A DNA stretch of 64,000 nucleotides, taken from assembly GCA_964538085.1 (NCBI GenBank), contig CAZIDF010000012.1, positions 42,675-106,674 of the forward strand, given 5' to 3'. The stretch is from G020348385 sp964538085. Its GTDB lineage: Bacteria > Acidobacteriota > Aminicenantia > Aminicenantales > Aminicenantaceae. The notes beneath the pieces are model-generated. The model was not told where the DNA came from. It made no database searches and saw only the letters and a program-made list of their open reading frames with translations. The stretch's first letter is position 1; every line of letters begins with the position of its first letter. Below, piece after piece: positions 8,234-17,843 of the stretch. The position numbers were made by a program, and so were the translations under genes.

Positions 8234-9802
8234 CTATTTTTGTTCTTGATTTTTGAGAGCAGGAAATGCCGAGGGAGGTTTGCGGTGTCGGGTGGCCTGT
8301 TCGTAGGCATAGGCAATCTTAATAATGACCGGCTCCTCGAATAGTTTTCCCACGATTTGCAATCCCGCGGGGAGGTTGTCCGAGGTGAAGCCCATCGGGA
8401 CTGTAATCGCTGGAAATCCGGTGTGAGGAGGGATGAGCTGGCTGTTGTCTCCTGCCGGGCTCTCGTTGTCGTCGATCTTCCGCGGTGGATTGCTCCACGT
8501 GGGGTAAACGATGGCATCCAGTTGATATTCTTCCATGGACTTTAAGATGGCTCCGCGAAATTCGATATTTTTTGGCTCTGAGTAGACATCCAGGCATCTA
8601 GCCTCTTTTTCAAGGGGAACTTCCAGTGCTCGCTTCAACCGCTTATCTAAATAAGGGGAGTAGTGCCCGGTGTTCATGATCTCTGTAAGTGTTTTAAAGG
8701 GGGCATAGCCATCCAGCGAGGCTAGATATTGATTGAGATCGTGCCGGAACATATCGCACCAGATGTTTTTCGTAAGCTTCTCGAAATCCGGGATGACGAA
8801 CGGATCTACGATCTCTGCCCCATGTGATCTCATGTCTTTTATCGCTTTTTCAAAAAGATCTTTTATCTGGGAGTCTGCTGTGGGATTATCTGTGTAATAC
8901 CGGAACACCCCGATCCGTGCCCCTTTGAGTCCGTCTTTTTTTAGGAATGGTGTGTAGATGAAGGGCGCGAGATCTTTGCACCTTTCCGTGATCGGATCGG
9001 ACGGATCATAACCGGCGATCACTTCCAATATTTTGACAGCGTCCTCGACCGTCCGGGCCATGGGCCCTCCGATATCGTTGCGCAAATAAAGCGGAATGAT
9101 CCCGTCCCGGCTGGTCAGTCCCATAGTAGAACGAATGCCCACCAGGCAGCAGTGGGAGGAGGGGCCCCGGATGGAATTGCCCGTGTCCGTCCCCAATCCG
9201 ACTGTCCCGAAGTTGGCTGCAACTGCGGCTGCGGTTCCACCGCTCGACCCTGCCGGAACCCTCTCAAGATCATAGGGATTTCTCGTGATACCGGCGATGG
9301 AGCTTTCTGTCCGCAGCGGGCTGAAGGCCCATTCTGCCATGTTGGATTTGGCGAGGATGATGGCTCCTGCTTCGCGAAGTTTCTTGACTTGATAGGCATC
9401 CTCTGGGGGGATGAATCCTTTGAGAGCAAGGGATCCGGCCGTCGTCTGCATGTCTTTGGTTTCGTAGTTGTCCTTGACGATGATGGGAATTCCATGGAGA
9501 GGCCTGAGGATCTTGGTTCGGGAATACAGCTCATCCAGTTCATCGGCTTTTTTGCGGGCATCGGGATTGATAACCACGATGGAATTCAATCCTGACGATT
9601 GGTCATATTTTTTAATTCTCTCTAAATAATGATCGACCAATTGCCGACAAGTGAGTTGGCCATTCTTGAACGCCCTGTGGATACCGGCGATCGTGGCTTC
9701 CTCAACAATGAATTTTGCCTTGGCTTTTTTGCAGCAGGGAAGCGATGACAGGGCGATGATAAGGAATGTCAAGGCGGTAATACAAGATAAAGTCATTTTC
9801 AT
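8234..9802 (-). CDS. exported amidase (amidase signature family)
   Basis: A protein of 522 residues from the ATG at 9802, with AAGGAG 8 bp upstream; the TTG at 9808 is rejected. Residues 1-24 are a signal sequence ending SSLPCC, which could be a poor lipobox. The Ser-cisSer-Lys triad is visible: Lys110 in GIPIIVKDNY, cis-Ser186 in AGSSGGTAAAVAA, and nucleophile Ser210 in GTDTGNSIRGPSS, where the usual Gly before Ser is Asn. Family enzymes hydrolyse linear or cyclic amides; the exported location suggests a peptide or cell-wall related substrate, which is inference. It is a lone gene, divergent from the aminotransferase operon. Confidence 0.9.
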   Translation of the reverse strand: MKMTLSCITALTFLIIALSSLPCCKKAKAKFIVEEATIAGIHRAFKNGQLTCRQLVDHYLERIKKYDQSSGLNSIVVINPDARKKADELDELYSRTKILRPLHGIPIIVKDNYETKDMQTTAGSLALKGFIPPEDAYQVKKLREAGAIILAKSNMAEWAFSPLRTESSIAGITRNPYDLERVPAGSSGGTAAAVAANFGTVGLGTDTGNSIRGPSSHCCLVGIRSTMGLTSRDGIIPLYLRNDIGGPMARTVEDAVKILEVIAGYDPSDPITERCKDLAPFIYTPFLKKDGLKGARIGVFRYYTDNPTADSQIKDLFEKAIKDMRSHGAEIVDPFVIPDFEKLTKNIWCDMFRHDLNQYLASLDGYAPFKTLTEIMNTGHYSPYLDKRLKRALEVPLEKEARCLDVYSEPKNIEFRGAILKSMEEYQLDAIVYPTWSNPPRKIDDNESPAGDNSQLIPPHTGFPAITVPMGFTSDNLPAGLQIVGKLFEEPVIIKIAYAYEQATRHRKPPSAFPALKNQEQK

Positions 9803-9863
9803 GGCCAATGCTCCTTACGTCTTATTTGAAATTATCACAACAAAATATCCCGGTCAATCCAAC

Positions 9864-9907
9864 AAAAAAGGGGACAGTGAAATATTAATAGAACCGTCCC
9901 CTTTTTT
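9864..9907. repeat. REP-like perfect hairpin between divergent genes
   Basis: AAAAAAGGGGAC (9864-9875) and GTCCCCTTTTTT (9896-9907) are perfect 12-bp arms around a 20-base A/T-rich loop. The shape is that of a strong terminator, but it sits between two divergently transcribed genes, where no transcript should end. It may instead be a REP-type mobile palindrome of the sort spread by Y1 transposases. Confidence 0.55.
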
Positions 9908-9949
9908 CATGTATAAATGGAGGAAAGCTGAATCGAAAGGAGTCAGGCA

Positions 9950-11119
9950 ATGGAATCAATCAAGGCTCAGCGCATTCCATACTCTCAGATCCGGGTGGTC
10001 TTTGATAGGGCGATGGAGCTGGAACGAGAAGGGAAGCACATCATCCATCTAGAGATCGGGAGGCCGGATTTTGACACACCAGAACACATCGTAAAGGCAG
10101 CCATCAAAGCCCTGAAAGACGGGAATCATCATTACTGCCCGAATGCCGGCGTTCCTGAGCTGCGTCAGGCAATCGTTGAAAAAATAAGGGATGAGTACAA
10201 ACTCGAATACAATGCAAATTCTGAAATCATCGTAACCAACGGTGTTGCCGAAGGGGTGTATCTTGCTATAAATGCATTGCTCGATCCGGGTGACCAGATC
10301 CTGATCCCGGATCCGGCGTGGTTGAACTACCAGCAAGTGACCCTCACAAACTATGTCGAACCGATATCTTATGAATTATTCTGGAAGGAGGGGTTTCAAC
10401 CCGATCCCAAAGATATCGAGCAGCGGATAACCCCCCGGACAAAGGCGATTCTTCTGTTGAGCCCGTCCAATCCCACAGGATCTGTGCTTCATCCAAACAC
10501 AGTGGAAAAGATCGCGGCCATCGCAGAAAAAAATGATTTATTGATTTTAAGCGATGAGATATACCGGAAAATCATCTATCCACCCGCTAGGCATGTGAGT
10601 ATCGCAACACTGCCTGGGATGTGGGAGCGGACCCTCATACTTGACGGATTTTCCAAATTCTACTCCATGACAGGCTGGCGAATGGGCTATGTTTTGGGGC
10701 CTGAGAAACTCGTCAATCCGATGCTGAGGTATCACCAGTTCATGATCACCTCGGTCAACACCTTTGCCCAATGGGGTGCGATCGAAGCTTTGAAGGGAGA
10801 TCAGAGTCCTTCCGAAAAAATGGTGGAAGAATTCAAGAAACGCCGGGATTACATCCATGATGCAGTGAATCAAATTCCTGGATTCCAGTGCTCAAAACCG
10901 GAAGGGGCATTTTACATCTTCCCGAATATCCGAGAGACCGGCATGGATGGATTCCAGATGTCCCGATTGCTCCTGGAAAAAGCGGGTGTGGCCACAGTGG
11001 CCGGGGATTGCTTTGGGAAGAATGGCGCCGGTCATATCCGCATTTCTTATTCCAACTCGATGAACAACTTGAAAAAAGCTGTAACCAATATCCAGGAAGT
11101 CATAAGGAGGATAAATTGA
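9950..11119 (+). CDS. PLP-dependent aminotransferase, class I/II
   Basis: A protein of 389 residues, ATG preceded by AAAGGAG. Fold-type I signatures: LEIGRPDFDTPEHIVKAA at ~34-51, HHYCPNAGVPELRQAI at ~60, SPSNPTG with Asn174, SDEIY with Asp202, and the PLP lysine Lys236 in DGFSKFYSMTGWRMG with the following arginine. These residues match the aspartate/alanine aminotransferase group. It transfers amino groups between an amino acid and a 2-oxo acid in the cytoplasm; the exact pair cannot be given. Its stop overlaps the start of the binding-protein gene by 4 bp, so it heads a three-gene operon. Confidence 0.92.
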   Translation: MESIKAQRIPYSQIRVVFDRAMELEREGKHIIHLEIGRPDFDTPEHIVKAAIKALKDGNHHYCPNAGVPELRQAIVEKIRDEYKLEYNANSEIIVTNGVAEGVYLAINALLDPGDQILIPDPAWLNYQQVTLTNYVEPISYELFWKEGFQPDPKDIEQRITPRTKAILLLSPSNPTGSVLHPNTVEKIAAIAEKNDLLILSDEIYRKIIYPPARHVSIATLPGMWERTLILDGFSKFYSMTGWRMGYVLGPEKLVNPMLRYHQFMITSVNTFAQWGAIEALKGDQSPSEKMVEEFKKRRDYIHDAVNQIPGFQCSKPEGAFYIFPNIRETGMDGFQMSRLLLEKAGVATVAGDCFGKNGAGHIRISYSNSMNNLKKAVTNIQEVIRRIN

Positions 11120-12093
11120 GCCCACACAAATGGGCAATCTGTGCCGGGGCTGTGGCTCTTTTAGTTTTAAATTCGAAACTATTGGCCGCCAGCCCGCCGG
11201 AACACCATCCCAGCTGGGAGTCTAAAGATCTGAAGCTTGTTTTTGTCACCTGTGCGGTAGGTGCAAAGTTCTTTGAGCCCGTAAGAAAGGGCATGGCCGA
11301 TGCTGCAGAAATGTTGGGGGTTCAATGCGATTTTATCGGGACCGAAGGGGTAGATGTTGTTGCACAGGTCCAAATCATCCGCAAGGCGATCGCTTCGGGA
11401 TATGACGGGATTGCCGTCAACATCATCGATCCGGAAGCATTCGATGAGGTCATTCAGGAAGCCATGGCCAAAGGAATTCCGGTCGTGGGTTTCAACGTGG
11501 ACGACCATGCCACACCCAATGCCAGGCTGAGCAGTGTCAACCAGCAGCTTTATGAAGCAGGCCAAAGCCTGGCGGAGTATTTATTGCCCGTTATCCCGGC
11601 AAACGCCCGGGTTTTGATAACCATGCATGATGAAGGTGTCTCCGCTCTGGAGGACCGCCGGAAAGGCATTCAAGATGTCCTGATGCAAAAGAACGTCACA
11701 GCCGAAGTCATCATTTCGGGCAATGACTCCTTGAAAGGCGTGGATGCGATAGCCGAAGCCTTGAAGGAGAATCCAGGGATCCGGATCATCCTCGGTACCG
11801 GCCAGGCGGATACGGAAGCCGCCGGGATGGCGATAGAGAAGTATTTTCCAGGCAGAGGGTATTGGGCCGCCGGTTTCGATCTCTCGCCGAAAACACTGCA
11901 GCTCATCAGGGACGGGCACGTCCGCTGCACGGTGGACCAGCAGCCCTATGTTCAGGGTTTTTATCCGGTTGTCCAGTTGACGCATTATCTGCGGTATGGA
12001 ATCATCCCTTCCGATATGGATGCCGGGGCGACCATCATCGACAAATCGAAAGTCGATCAGGTGATGTCGTTATCCCAGAAAAAAATTAGGTAA
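11116..12093 (+). CDS. sugar-type periplasmic substrate-binding protein (type 1 fold)
   Basis: A protein of 325 residues starting at TTG 11116, which has AAGGAGG 5 bp upstream and overlaps the aminotransferase stop (TTGA). An open frame extends to 10888 but runs inside the aminotransferase gene. Residues 2-25 are a signal peptide (WAICAGAVALLVLNSKLLAA). The mature part matches ribose/galactose-binding proteins: AVGAKFFEPVRKGMADAAEMLGV, DGIAVNIIDPEAFDEVIQEAMAKGIPVVGFNVDD, and a late AAGFDLSPKTLQLIRDGHVRCTVDQQPYVQGF. Such proteins normally feed an ABC importer, but no ABC permease or ATPase gene is near; a sodium symporter follows. It binds a sugar or similar small molecule in the periplasm. 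Confidence 0.9.
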   Translation: MSPHKWAICAGAVALLVLNSKLLAASPPEHHPSWESKDLKLVFVTCAVGAKFFEPVRKGMADAAEMLGVQCDFIGTEGVDVVAQVQIIRKAIASGYDGIAVNIIDPEAFDEVIQEAMAKGIPVVGFNVDDHATPNARLSSVNQQLYEAGQSLAEYLLPVIPANARVLITMHDEGVSALEDRRKGIQDVLMQKNVTAEVIISGNDSLKGVDAIAEALKENPGIRIILGTGQADTEAAGMAIEKYFPGRGYWAAGFDLSPKTLQLIRDGHVRCTVDQQPYVQGFYPVVQLTHYLRYGIIPSDMDAGATIIDKSKVDQVMSLSQKKIR

Positions 12094-12147
12094 TCATTGC
12101 CTTTTAGGCGCAATAAGTAAGAGAATCTCTGAAAAAGGCTTATCCTG

Positions 12148-13800
12148 ATGCAGATCGAGGGTTTGGATCTCGGAATCATCGTTTTTTATTTCATTTTTAT
12201 GCTGGCCCTGGGCTTCTGGGCCGGCTTGCGGAAAAAGAAGACAGAAAAAGCGGACGAATATTTTCTCGCAGGTAAATCCCTGAAATGGCCTGTGATCGGT
12301 CTGGCGTTGTTCGCCACGAATATTTCGACCGTTCATCTGGTCAGCCTTGCTGAAGAGGGGTACACCAACGGTCTGGCTTATGGCAATTTCGAGTGGATGG
12401 CCCCTTTTACGCTCATCATTCTGGCCTTGTTCTTTGCGCCTTTTTACATCCGCTCCAATATCACCACCCTGCCGGATTTTCTTGAAAAACGCTATTCCCG
12501 GGCCAGCAGAGACTGGCTGTCCGTTCTTTCCATGGTGTCCGCCATCTTTATTCATATCGGATTTTCCCTTTACGCCGGGGCTGTGGTGCTGGAAGGATTG
12601 TTCGGATTGGATAAAACGGTCAGCATCGTTTTGATCGCAGGATTGACCGGGCTTTATACCATTGTCGGTGGACTGATGGCGGTCGTTGTGACCGAGTCTG
12701 TGCAAACCGTCATCCTGCTGATCGGAGCCATCATCCTGACATCGATCGCCTATATCAAGGTTGGGGGCTGGGTCGGGATTGTCGAGAGTGTGGAAGCGGT
12801 AAAACTGACCGTCCTGCGTCCTCATGGAGATCCTTCCGGCCTGCCGTGGTATTCCGTGTTTCTCGGTTATCCGATCATCGGCATATGGTACTGGTGCACG
12901 GATCAGACCATCGTTCAGAGAGTGCTCGGAGCAAAGGATGAAAATCATGCCCGGGTCGGACCTTTGTTTGCCGGTTTCATCAAAATCCTTCCTGTCTTCA
13001 TCTTCGTGTTACCGGGGTTGATTGGCTTTGCTTTGATCAACCAGGGATCGATGCCTCCTCTGCCGTTGACAGAGGCCGGAACTGCAGATGCCGCTATGAC
13101 TTATTCACACCTGATCACCCATCTCTTGCCGATCGGGCTTCGCGGTCTCATCGCAGCCGCCCTGATGGCTGCGCTCATGAGCACGGTTTCCGGAGCATTG
13201 AATTCCATAGCCACGCTGTTCACTTATGATTTGTATCAACGAAGGATGCCCCACACATCCGAAAAAAGGCTGGTTTTGATCGGCCGTGTCGTCACGTTCG
13301 CCGGGATGGTGCTCGCGGTCCTATGGTCTCCCCTGTGCGGCCGGTTTCCCACTGTCTTCCAGGGTATCAATGCCGCCATATCCTATCTTGCGCCGCCCAT
13401 CACGGTCGTGTTTGTGGCGGGCGTTTTTTGGAAAAAGGCTTCCTCCCGGGCTTCGTTCGTTACGCTTGTTACGGGTTCCCTCTTGGGATTTGCGGTATTC
13501 ATCCTGGATTTTACGAAAGTCCTGCAGTCCTTCAAAGACAGCCATCCTTCATTGGATTTTCTCAATTTTATGGTGATCAGCTTTATTCTGGCCGTGATTT
13601 GTGCCGTCATTTTGATGGTGATGTCCTATGTGTTCCCTGAACCGCTAACCGAGAAGAAAAGCGCCCTTGTCTGGAAATCCTTCATCGATCCGCTGCGTGA
13701 AAAGGGATGGGCAGGAATCGGAAACTACAAGATCCTCAGCGCGCTTTTAGCCATGGTCATGATCGCTTTGTATGTGATCTTCACTTTTTTTGTGAACTGA
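12148..13800 (+). CDS. sodium:solute symporter (SSS/SGLT family)
   Basis: A protein of 550 residues with about 13-14 membrane helices. The N-terminus DEYFLAGKSLKWPVIGLALFATNISTVHLVSLAEEGYTNG at ~35-75 is the SSS TM1-TM2 block, and the region IPIIGIWYWCTDQTIVQRVLGAKDENHA-like near 245-270 is the conserved TM6 region of SGLT-type transporters. A later AALMAALMSTVSGALNSIATLFTYDLY block holds the residues that form the second sodium site in the family. It imports a sugar or related solute with sodium. It lies 54 bp after the sugar-type binding protein and is probably co-transcribed with it. Confidence 0.92.
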   Translation: MQIEGLDLGIIVFYFIFMLALGFWAGLRKKKTEKADEYFLAGKSLKWPVIGLALFATNISTVHLVSLAEEGYTNGLAYGNFEWMAPFTLIILALFFAPFYIRSNITTLPDFLEKRYSRASRDWLSVLSMVSAIFIHIGFSLYAGAVVLEGLFGLDKTVSIVLIAGLTGLYTIVGGLMAVVVTESVQTVILLIGAIILTSIAYIKVGGWVGIVESVEAVKLTVLRPHGDPSGLPWYSVFLGYPIIGIWYWCTDQTIVQRVLGAKDENHARVGPLFAGFIKILPVFIFVLPGLIGFALINQGSMPPLPLTEAGTADAAMTYSHLITHLLPIGLRGLIAAALMAALMSTVSGALNSIATLFTYDLYQRRMPHTSEKRLVLIGRVVTFAGMVLAVLWSPLCGRFPTVFQGINAAISYLAPPITVVFVAGVFWKKASSRASFVTLVTGSLLGFAVFILDFTKVLQSFKDSHPSLDFLNFMVISFILAVICAVILMVMSYVFPEPLTEKKSALVWKSFIDPLREKGWAGIGNYKILSALLAMVMIALYVIFTFFVN

Positions 13801-14142
13801 ACATCGGATCGCGTCCCGTTTTACTAGTTGATTGTTCAGAAATAGGCTTTATTCTTGGCGAAATCGATATTGATCGGATCGAATAGGGAAAGACTGAACC
13901 CTAATTAAATTCCAGCATACAGGACGACTTTAAGCTTTTTGAGTTTCGTCATGTGGGGCCTCACTGATTTCTTCCGAGTTACCTTCACATTGTACACCTT
14001 TAGATGATTTAGGGGATATCCTATCTTTGACCGTTAAATTTATAATATTAAAATCATTTAATCTTTTTTTAATGGATTATTATTAATCTTTTTGTATAAT
14101 CTGTTGATGTTAAAAAATGAGTCTAGAAAAAAAGGAAATACC
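13801..14142. other. gene-free spacer, no recognised element
   Basis: About 340 bp, A/T-rich towards the right end. No credible coding frame, tRNA or repeat shared with other parts of the window was found. A TATAAT at 14095-14100 may be part of the promoter of the downstream DUF5916 gene, but no good -35 element lies 16-18 bp upstream. Confidence 0.6.
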
Positions 14143-16266
14143 ATGATATTGTCCAAGAAGAGTCTCGCGGTAACAGGAGGCATGCTTTTTTTGCTCTTGT
14201 TAAATATTCCTTTCATCTTAGGACAAGAACGAACGAAAAGCGCCCATGTGATCCGCACAGACAGGCCTCCCAAAATAGACGGCCTTATCGAGGACGATTG
14301 CTGGAAAAACATAGAGCCTCTATCTGGATTTTTTCAGTTTGATCCCGTCAATGGAGCCAAGGCTTCGGAAGAAACCCTTGTCTGGATAGCTTATGACCAA
14401 AATCACATTTATTTCGCTTTCCTGATGCAGGATTCTCAGCCGGATAAAATATGGGCGGAATTGACCCCGCGCAACACTTATGAAAATAATGATTCCATCA
14501 CTGTGATCCTGGATACATACAATGACAAACGAACGAGCATCCAATTCACTGTAAATCCCAAAGGAGTCCAAAAAAACTCCGTGGAGACGATTTGGAAGTC
14601 TGGCGCTATCGTCCGAAATGATGGGTGGAGTGCTGAGATGGCCATTCCTTTCAAATCCTTGAGGTTTTCTTCCGAAGTGGTTCAGGTATGGGGGTTAAAT
14701 ATTGAGCGATATATTTTCCGATTGAACGAGCAGGACTATTGGACGGATGTGGACAGGGACATCCCTCTTCTTCACCAGATGGGGGAGCTGACCGGTCTTT
14801 CAGGAGTCCGGCCCGGATACAATATCGAATTTTTCCCCTATGCAGGTTTCAGGACTTCGCGGTGGAACGGTGAAAAAGATGACAAACTGGCGGCTGGTCT
14901 CGATTTCAAATACGGAATACTCCCGAATCTTATCCTGGATTTGACGGCCAGTCCGGATTTTAGCGAGGTGGAATCCGATCCCTTTATGTTCCAGCGCACG
15001 CCATACGAGAATTATTTTCAGGAAAACCGGCCATTTTTTTCCGAGGGCAGTCAGTATTTCCAGTTGTCTACAGAACAGAATGATGGCTGGGGGCCCAGTA
15101 TGTCTTTGTTTTACTCCAGGCGTATCGGAGACCCGAAAATTGCGGGGAAAATTTCAGGGAAAACAGGAGGATATTCGTTCGGCATCCTCGGTGCGCTCAA
15201 CAAGGAGGAGGAAGGGGATGTCCTCTACTCTGTTGTCCGGATCCAGAAGGACATCTTCAAGAATTCTCAGGTCGGGGTCTACTATGCCGGCATGAGTGTT
15301 GAATCGGATTACAACAGAAATTTTGCGGTGGATTACAATTTCAATTTCAGCCGCATTTATTTCTTGCGAGGTATGCATACGCTGTCTTTTAACAAGGATT
15401 TTCCCTCGAAAAAAAACGGCATGCACGTCATCCAGTTCCAAAGGGATGTCGATGCCGGGGTCCAGTTGGAGATGAATTTTCATAGGATCGAAGAGAATGT
15501 GGATATCAGGACTGGTTTTGTCAATCAGATCGACACTCAGTCCTTTGAGTTGAGCACAGGGTATGCTTGGAGATTCAATCAGGGGCAGCTCAGGCGCGTG
15601 AGTTTAGACCTTACCGGGAACCTCAAACATGATTCCCACGGGAATTCGACCGGCAATGCCGTCGATTTTCGGTATTGGACAGAGTTTTTGTCAAAATTTT
15701 CCATCCATGGGGGATTTTCGCTGGGAAAGAGTAAATATCAAATATTCGCGGGTGACGATGAGCTAATCTGGACGGATGATTTTATTAAAACCTATGGAGG
15801 AGATATCGATTTTCGTTGGGATCGAGGGGGATTTCTGAAAGAGGTGAGTATCGAAGCGGGTTGGGAAAAGAGGGGGATATACAATAACGATTTTAGCGAA
15901 GTGGAATCCGGTTCCCATCTAAGCACACAGTTCGAACTCACGCTACGTCCACTTAGCTACTTAGAATGGTCCTTCAGCAGCGATTATATAAAACAGAAGA
16001 TCGATCGGACCGGAGAGACGGTTTTTGATGGGATGACTTATGCCACGGCCCTGCATCTTCAGTTGACGCGGAACCTATTCTTGAACACAAGGCTCCTCGG
16101 TGAAACACGCGATAATCAGTACAATTTCGATTTTTTGGTCGGCTATTATTTCGGAGCCGGAAACGTCATACAACTCAGCTACAAGAAAGGCTCCAGGACA
16201 GAAAATTTTCTGACGGAAAAGGGCTATTCCATAACGCTTAAAGTGTCATACCTGTTGAGAATTTAA
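14143..16266 (+). CDS. DUF5916/CBM9-like outer-membrane barrel protein
   Basis: A protein of 707 residues from ATG 14143 with AAAGGAAA 6 bp upstream; an in-frame upstream ATG (14107) is less likely. Residues 1-27 are a signal peptide ending LGQ. Residues ~30-200 are a CBM9-like beta-sandwich (PPKIDGLIEDDCWKNIEPL, TLVWIAYDQNHIYFAFLMQD, NNDSITVILDTYNDKR). The remainder is a DUF5916 C-terminal part of alternating hydrophobic strands, ending in a terminal strand YSITLKVSYLLRI that fits an outer-membrane barrel. The conserved block DLTASPDFSEVESDPFMFQ..ENRPFFSEG is typical of the family. The function is unknown; binding or uptake of a carbohydrate-like compound is a family-based guess. Confidence 0.85.
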   Translation: MILSKKSLAVTGGMLFLLLLNIPFILGQERTKSAHVIRTDRPPKIDGLIEDDCWKNIEPLSGFFQFDPVNGAKASEETLVWIAYDQNHIYFAFLMQDSQPDKIWAELTPRNTYENNDSITVILDTYNDKRTSIQFTVNPKGVQKNSVETIWKSGAIVRNDGWSAEMAIPFKSLRFSSEVVQVWGLNIERYIFRLNEQDYWTDVDRDIPLLHQMGELTGLSGVRPGYNIEFFPYAGFRTSRWNGEKDDKLAAGLDFKYGILPNLILDLTASPDFSEVESDPFMFQRTPYENYFQENRPFFSEGSQYFQLSTEQNDGWGPSMSLFYSRRIGDPKIAGKISGKTGGYSFGILGALNKEEEGDVLYSVVRIQKDIFKNSQVGVYYAGMSVESDYNRNFAVDYNFNFSRIYFLRGMHTLSFNKDFPSKKNGMHVIQFQRDVDAGVQLEMNFHRIEENVDIRTGFVNQIDTQSFELSTGYAWRFNQGQLRRVSLDLTGNLKHDSHGNSTGNAVDFRYWTEFLSKFSIHGGFSLGKSKYQIFAGDDELIWTDDFIKTYGGDIDFRWDRGGFLKEVSIEAGWEKRGIYNNDFSEVESGSHLSTQFELTLRPLSYLEWSFSSDYIKQKIDRTGETVFDGMTYATALHLQLTRNLFLNTRLLGETRDNQYNFDFLVGYYFGAGNVIQLSYKKGSRTENFLTEKGYSITLKVSYLLRI

Positions 16267-16349
16267 GCTGTTTTGTTATCTCAATTTATCGATTCACCAA
16301 ATTTTTCCATGACAGCTATAGCAGGAAACATCCGAGGTCGCGCCGTGAA

Positions 16350-17843
16350 TCAGGAATCCTCAGACGCCGATTCGATGCTGCTGGGAGGGCGGACCTCTTC
16401 ACCCGCCAGCTCTCCGTCTCCCAGTTCTTTGCGGGCTTTTTCTCCCAATGCTGTAAGCCTTTCCACAACATCTGGGTAATTCTTGGCCACATCGCGTTTT
16501 TCGCCGATATCGTTTTCCAGATCATAAAGTTCCAACCCGGTTTCGCCATGAGCGTAGGGGCCTGGAAGGCCGTTTTTGCCCGGCTCCACTCCTTCGTAGG
16601 AACGATAGCCATGAGGGAAATGCAGTTTCCATTTGCCCTGGCGGACAGCCTGGAGTTGCTTGCCATAGTAATAGAATAAGTGATCCCGGGGATTGGTATC
16701 CCGGGCTCCTTTGAGCAGAGGATGGATATTCACTCCATCGATTTTATTTTCAGGAAGAGCGGCTCCGGATATGGCGGCCAATGTGGGTAGCACGTCCATG
16801 GTTGCGGCCATCCTGTCGCACTCTGAGTCTGCCGGAATGTTTCCAGGCCATCGCATGACGCAAGGCACCCGCACGCCACCTTCCCAGGAAGTGCCCTTGC
16901 CTTCTCTGAATGGTCCAGCTGATCCGGCATGCTTCCCAAAATTCAGCCAGGGACCGTTGTCACTGGTAAAAATCACCAGGGTGTCATTTTCCAGCCCGTG
17001 TTTTGCCAGTGTCCTGAGTATTTCTCCCACAGACCAGTCCACCTCCATCATCACATCGCCGAATTTTCCCTGACGGCTTTTTCCTCTGAATTTGTTCGAT
17101 ATGCCCAGAGGGGTATGGACCATAGTGTGGGGGACATACAGGAAAAACGGCCGGTCCTTGTTTTTTTCGATAAACCGGACCGCCCGTTCGGTGTACCGGG
17201 TCGTCAGGGTGTCCTGGTCTTCCAGTGTCTGTATTTCGGCGACTTTTTCGTTTCCATCTATCAACGGCAAAGGAGGATACCTGAGTTTGCTGTGCCCTTC
17301 GGGAAGTGCGGTACCGTTATATTCTACCGGCCACATATCATTGGAGTAAGGGAGCCCGAAGTATTCGTCGAAACCGTTCTGGAGGGGCAGGAATTGGCGG
17401 TGGTGGCCCAGGTGCCATTTACCGAAACATGCGGTGGCATATCCTTTCTTTTTAAGGACTTCGGGGATGATTTCTTCATCGGGATTGATCCCGACTTTTG
17501 CCTGATCATTATACGCGCCGAAAATGCCGACCCGGTTAGGATAACATCCGGTCAGCAGGGCGGCCCGTGAGGCGCTGCAAACAGCCTGGGCGACATAAAA
17601 GCTGGTAAAGCGCATGCCCTGTTGGGCTAGGCCGTCGATGTTCGGGGTTTCATATCCCGTAGCCCCATAACAGCCCACATCCGCATATCCCATGTCGTCT
17701 ATGAAAATGAGCACGATGTTCGGCAGACGTTGCTCTTCCGTTTTTTCTTGCTTGCAGGTTTGGATCAAAGCGGCAAGGGGTAACGAGGCCGCGCCCCAAC
17801 CTAAGGTCTTCAAGAAATCCCTTCGCCTGCAGGTTTTTTCCAT
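16350..17843 (-). CDS. Tat-exported sulfatase (formylglycine type)
   Basis: A protein of 497 residues from the ATG at 17843, which has AAGGGGAA close upstream. The leader CRRRDFLK is a twin-arginine motif. The alkaline-phosphatase-like fold is clear: metal ligands in IDDMGYADVGCYG at 48-60, and the formylglycine motif Cys89-SASR in AVCSASRAALLTG, then GKWHLGH and SDNGP blocks. The cysteine is converted to formylglycine by a maturation enzyme, not present in this window. It removes sulfate from an organic ester outside the cytoplasm, possibly from a sulfated glycan; the substrate is not visible. It stands alone, convergent to the DUF5916 gene. Confidence 0.92.
   Translation of the reverse strand: MEKTCRRRDFLKTLGWGAASLPLAALIQTCKQEKTEEQRLPNIVLIFIDDMGYADVGCYGATGYETPNIDGLAQQGMRFTSFYVAQAVCSASRAALLTGCYPNRVGIFGAYNDQAKVGINPDEEIIPEVLKKKGYATACFGKWHLGHHRQFLPLQNGFDEYFGLPYSNDMWPVEYNGTALPEGHSKLRYPPLPLIDGNEKVAEIQTLEDQDTLTTRYTERAVRFIEKNKDRPFFLYVPHTMVHTPLGISNKFRGKSRQGKFGDVMMEVDWSVGEILRTLAKHGLENDTLVIFTSDNGPWLNFGKHAGSAGPFREGKGTSWEGGVRVPCVMRWPGNIPADSECDRMAATMDVLPTLAAISGAALPENKIDGVNIHPLLKGARDTNPRDHLFYYYGKQLQAVRQGKWKLHFPHGYRSYEGVEPGKNGLPGPYAHGETGLELYDLENDIGEKRDVAKNYPDVVERLTALGEKARKELGDGELAGEEVRPPSSIESASEDS

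Noticed and set aside
10888..11115. N-terminal extension of the sugar-type binding protein
   Set aside because: It overlaps the aminotransferase gene in another frame; the TTG at 11116 has an ideal AAGGAGG and directly precedes a signal peptide.
12094..12948. 284-codon reverse open frame inside the sodium symporter gene
   Set aside because: His/Asp-rich antisense of hydrophobic helices, a usual artefact of membrane protein genes.
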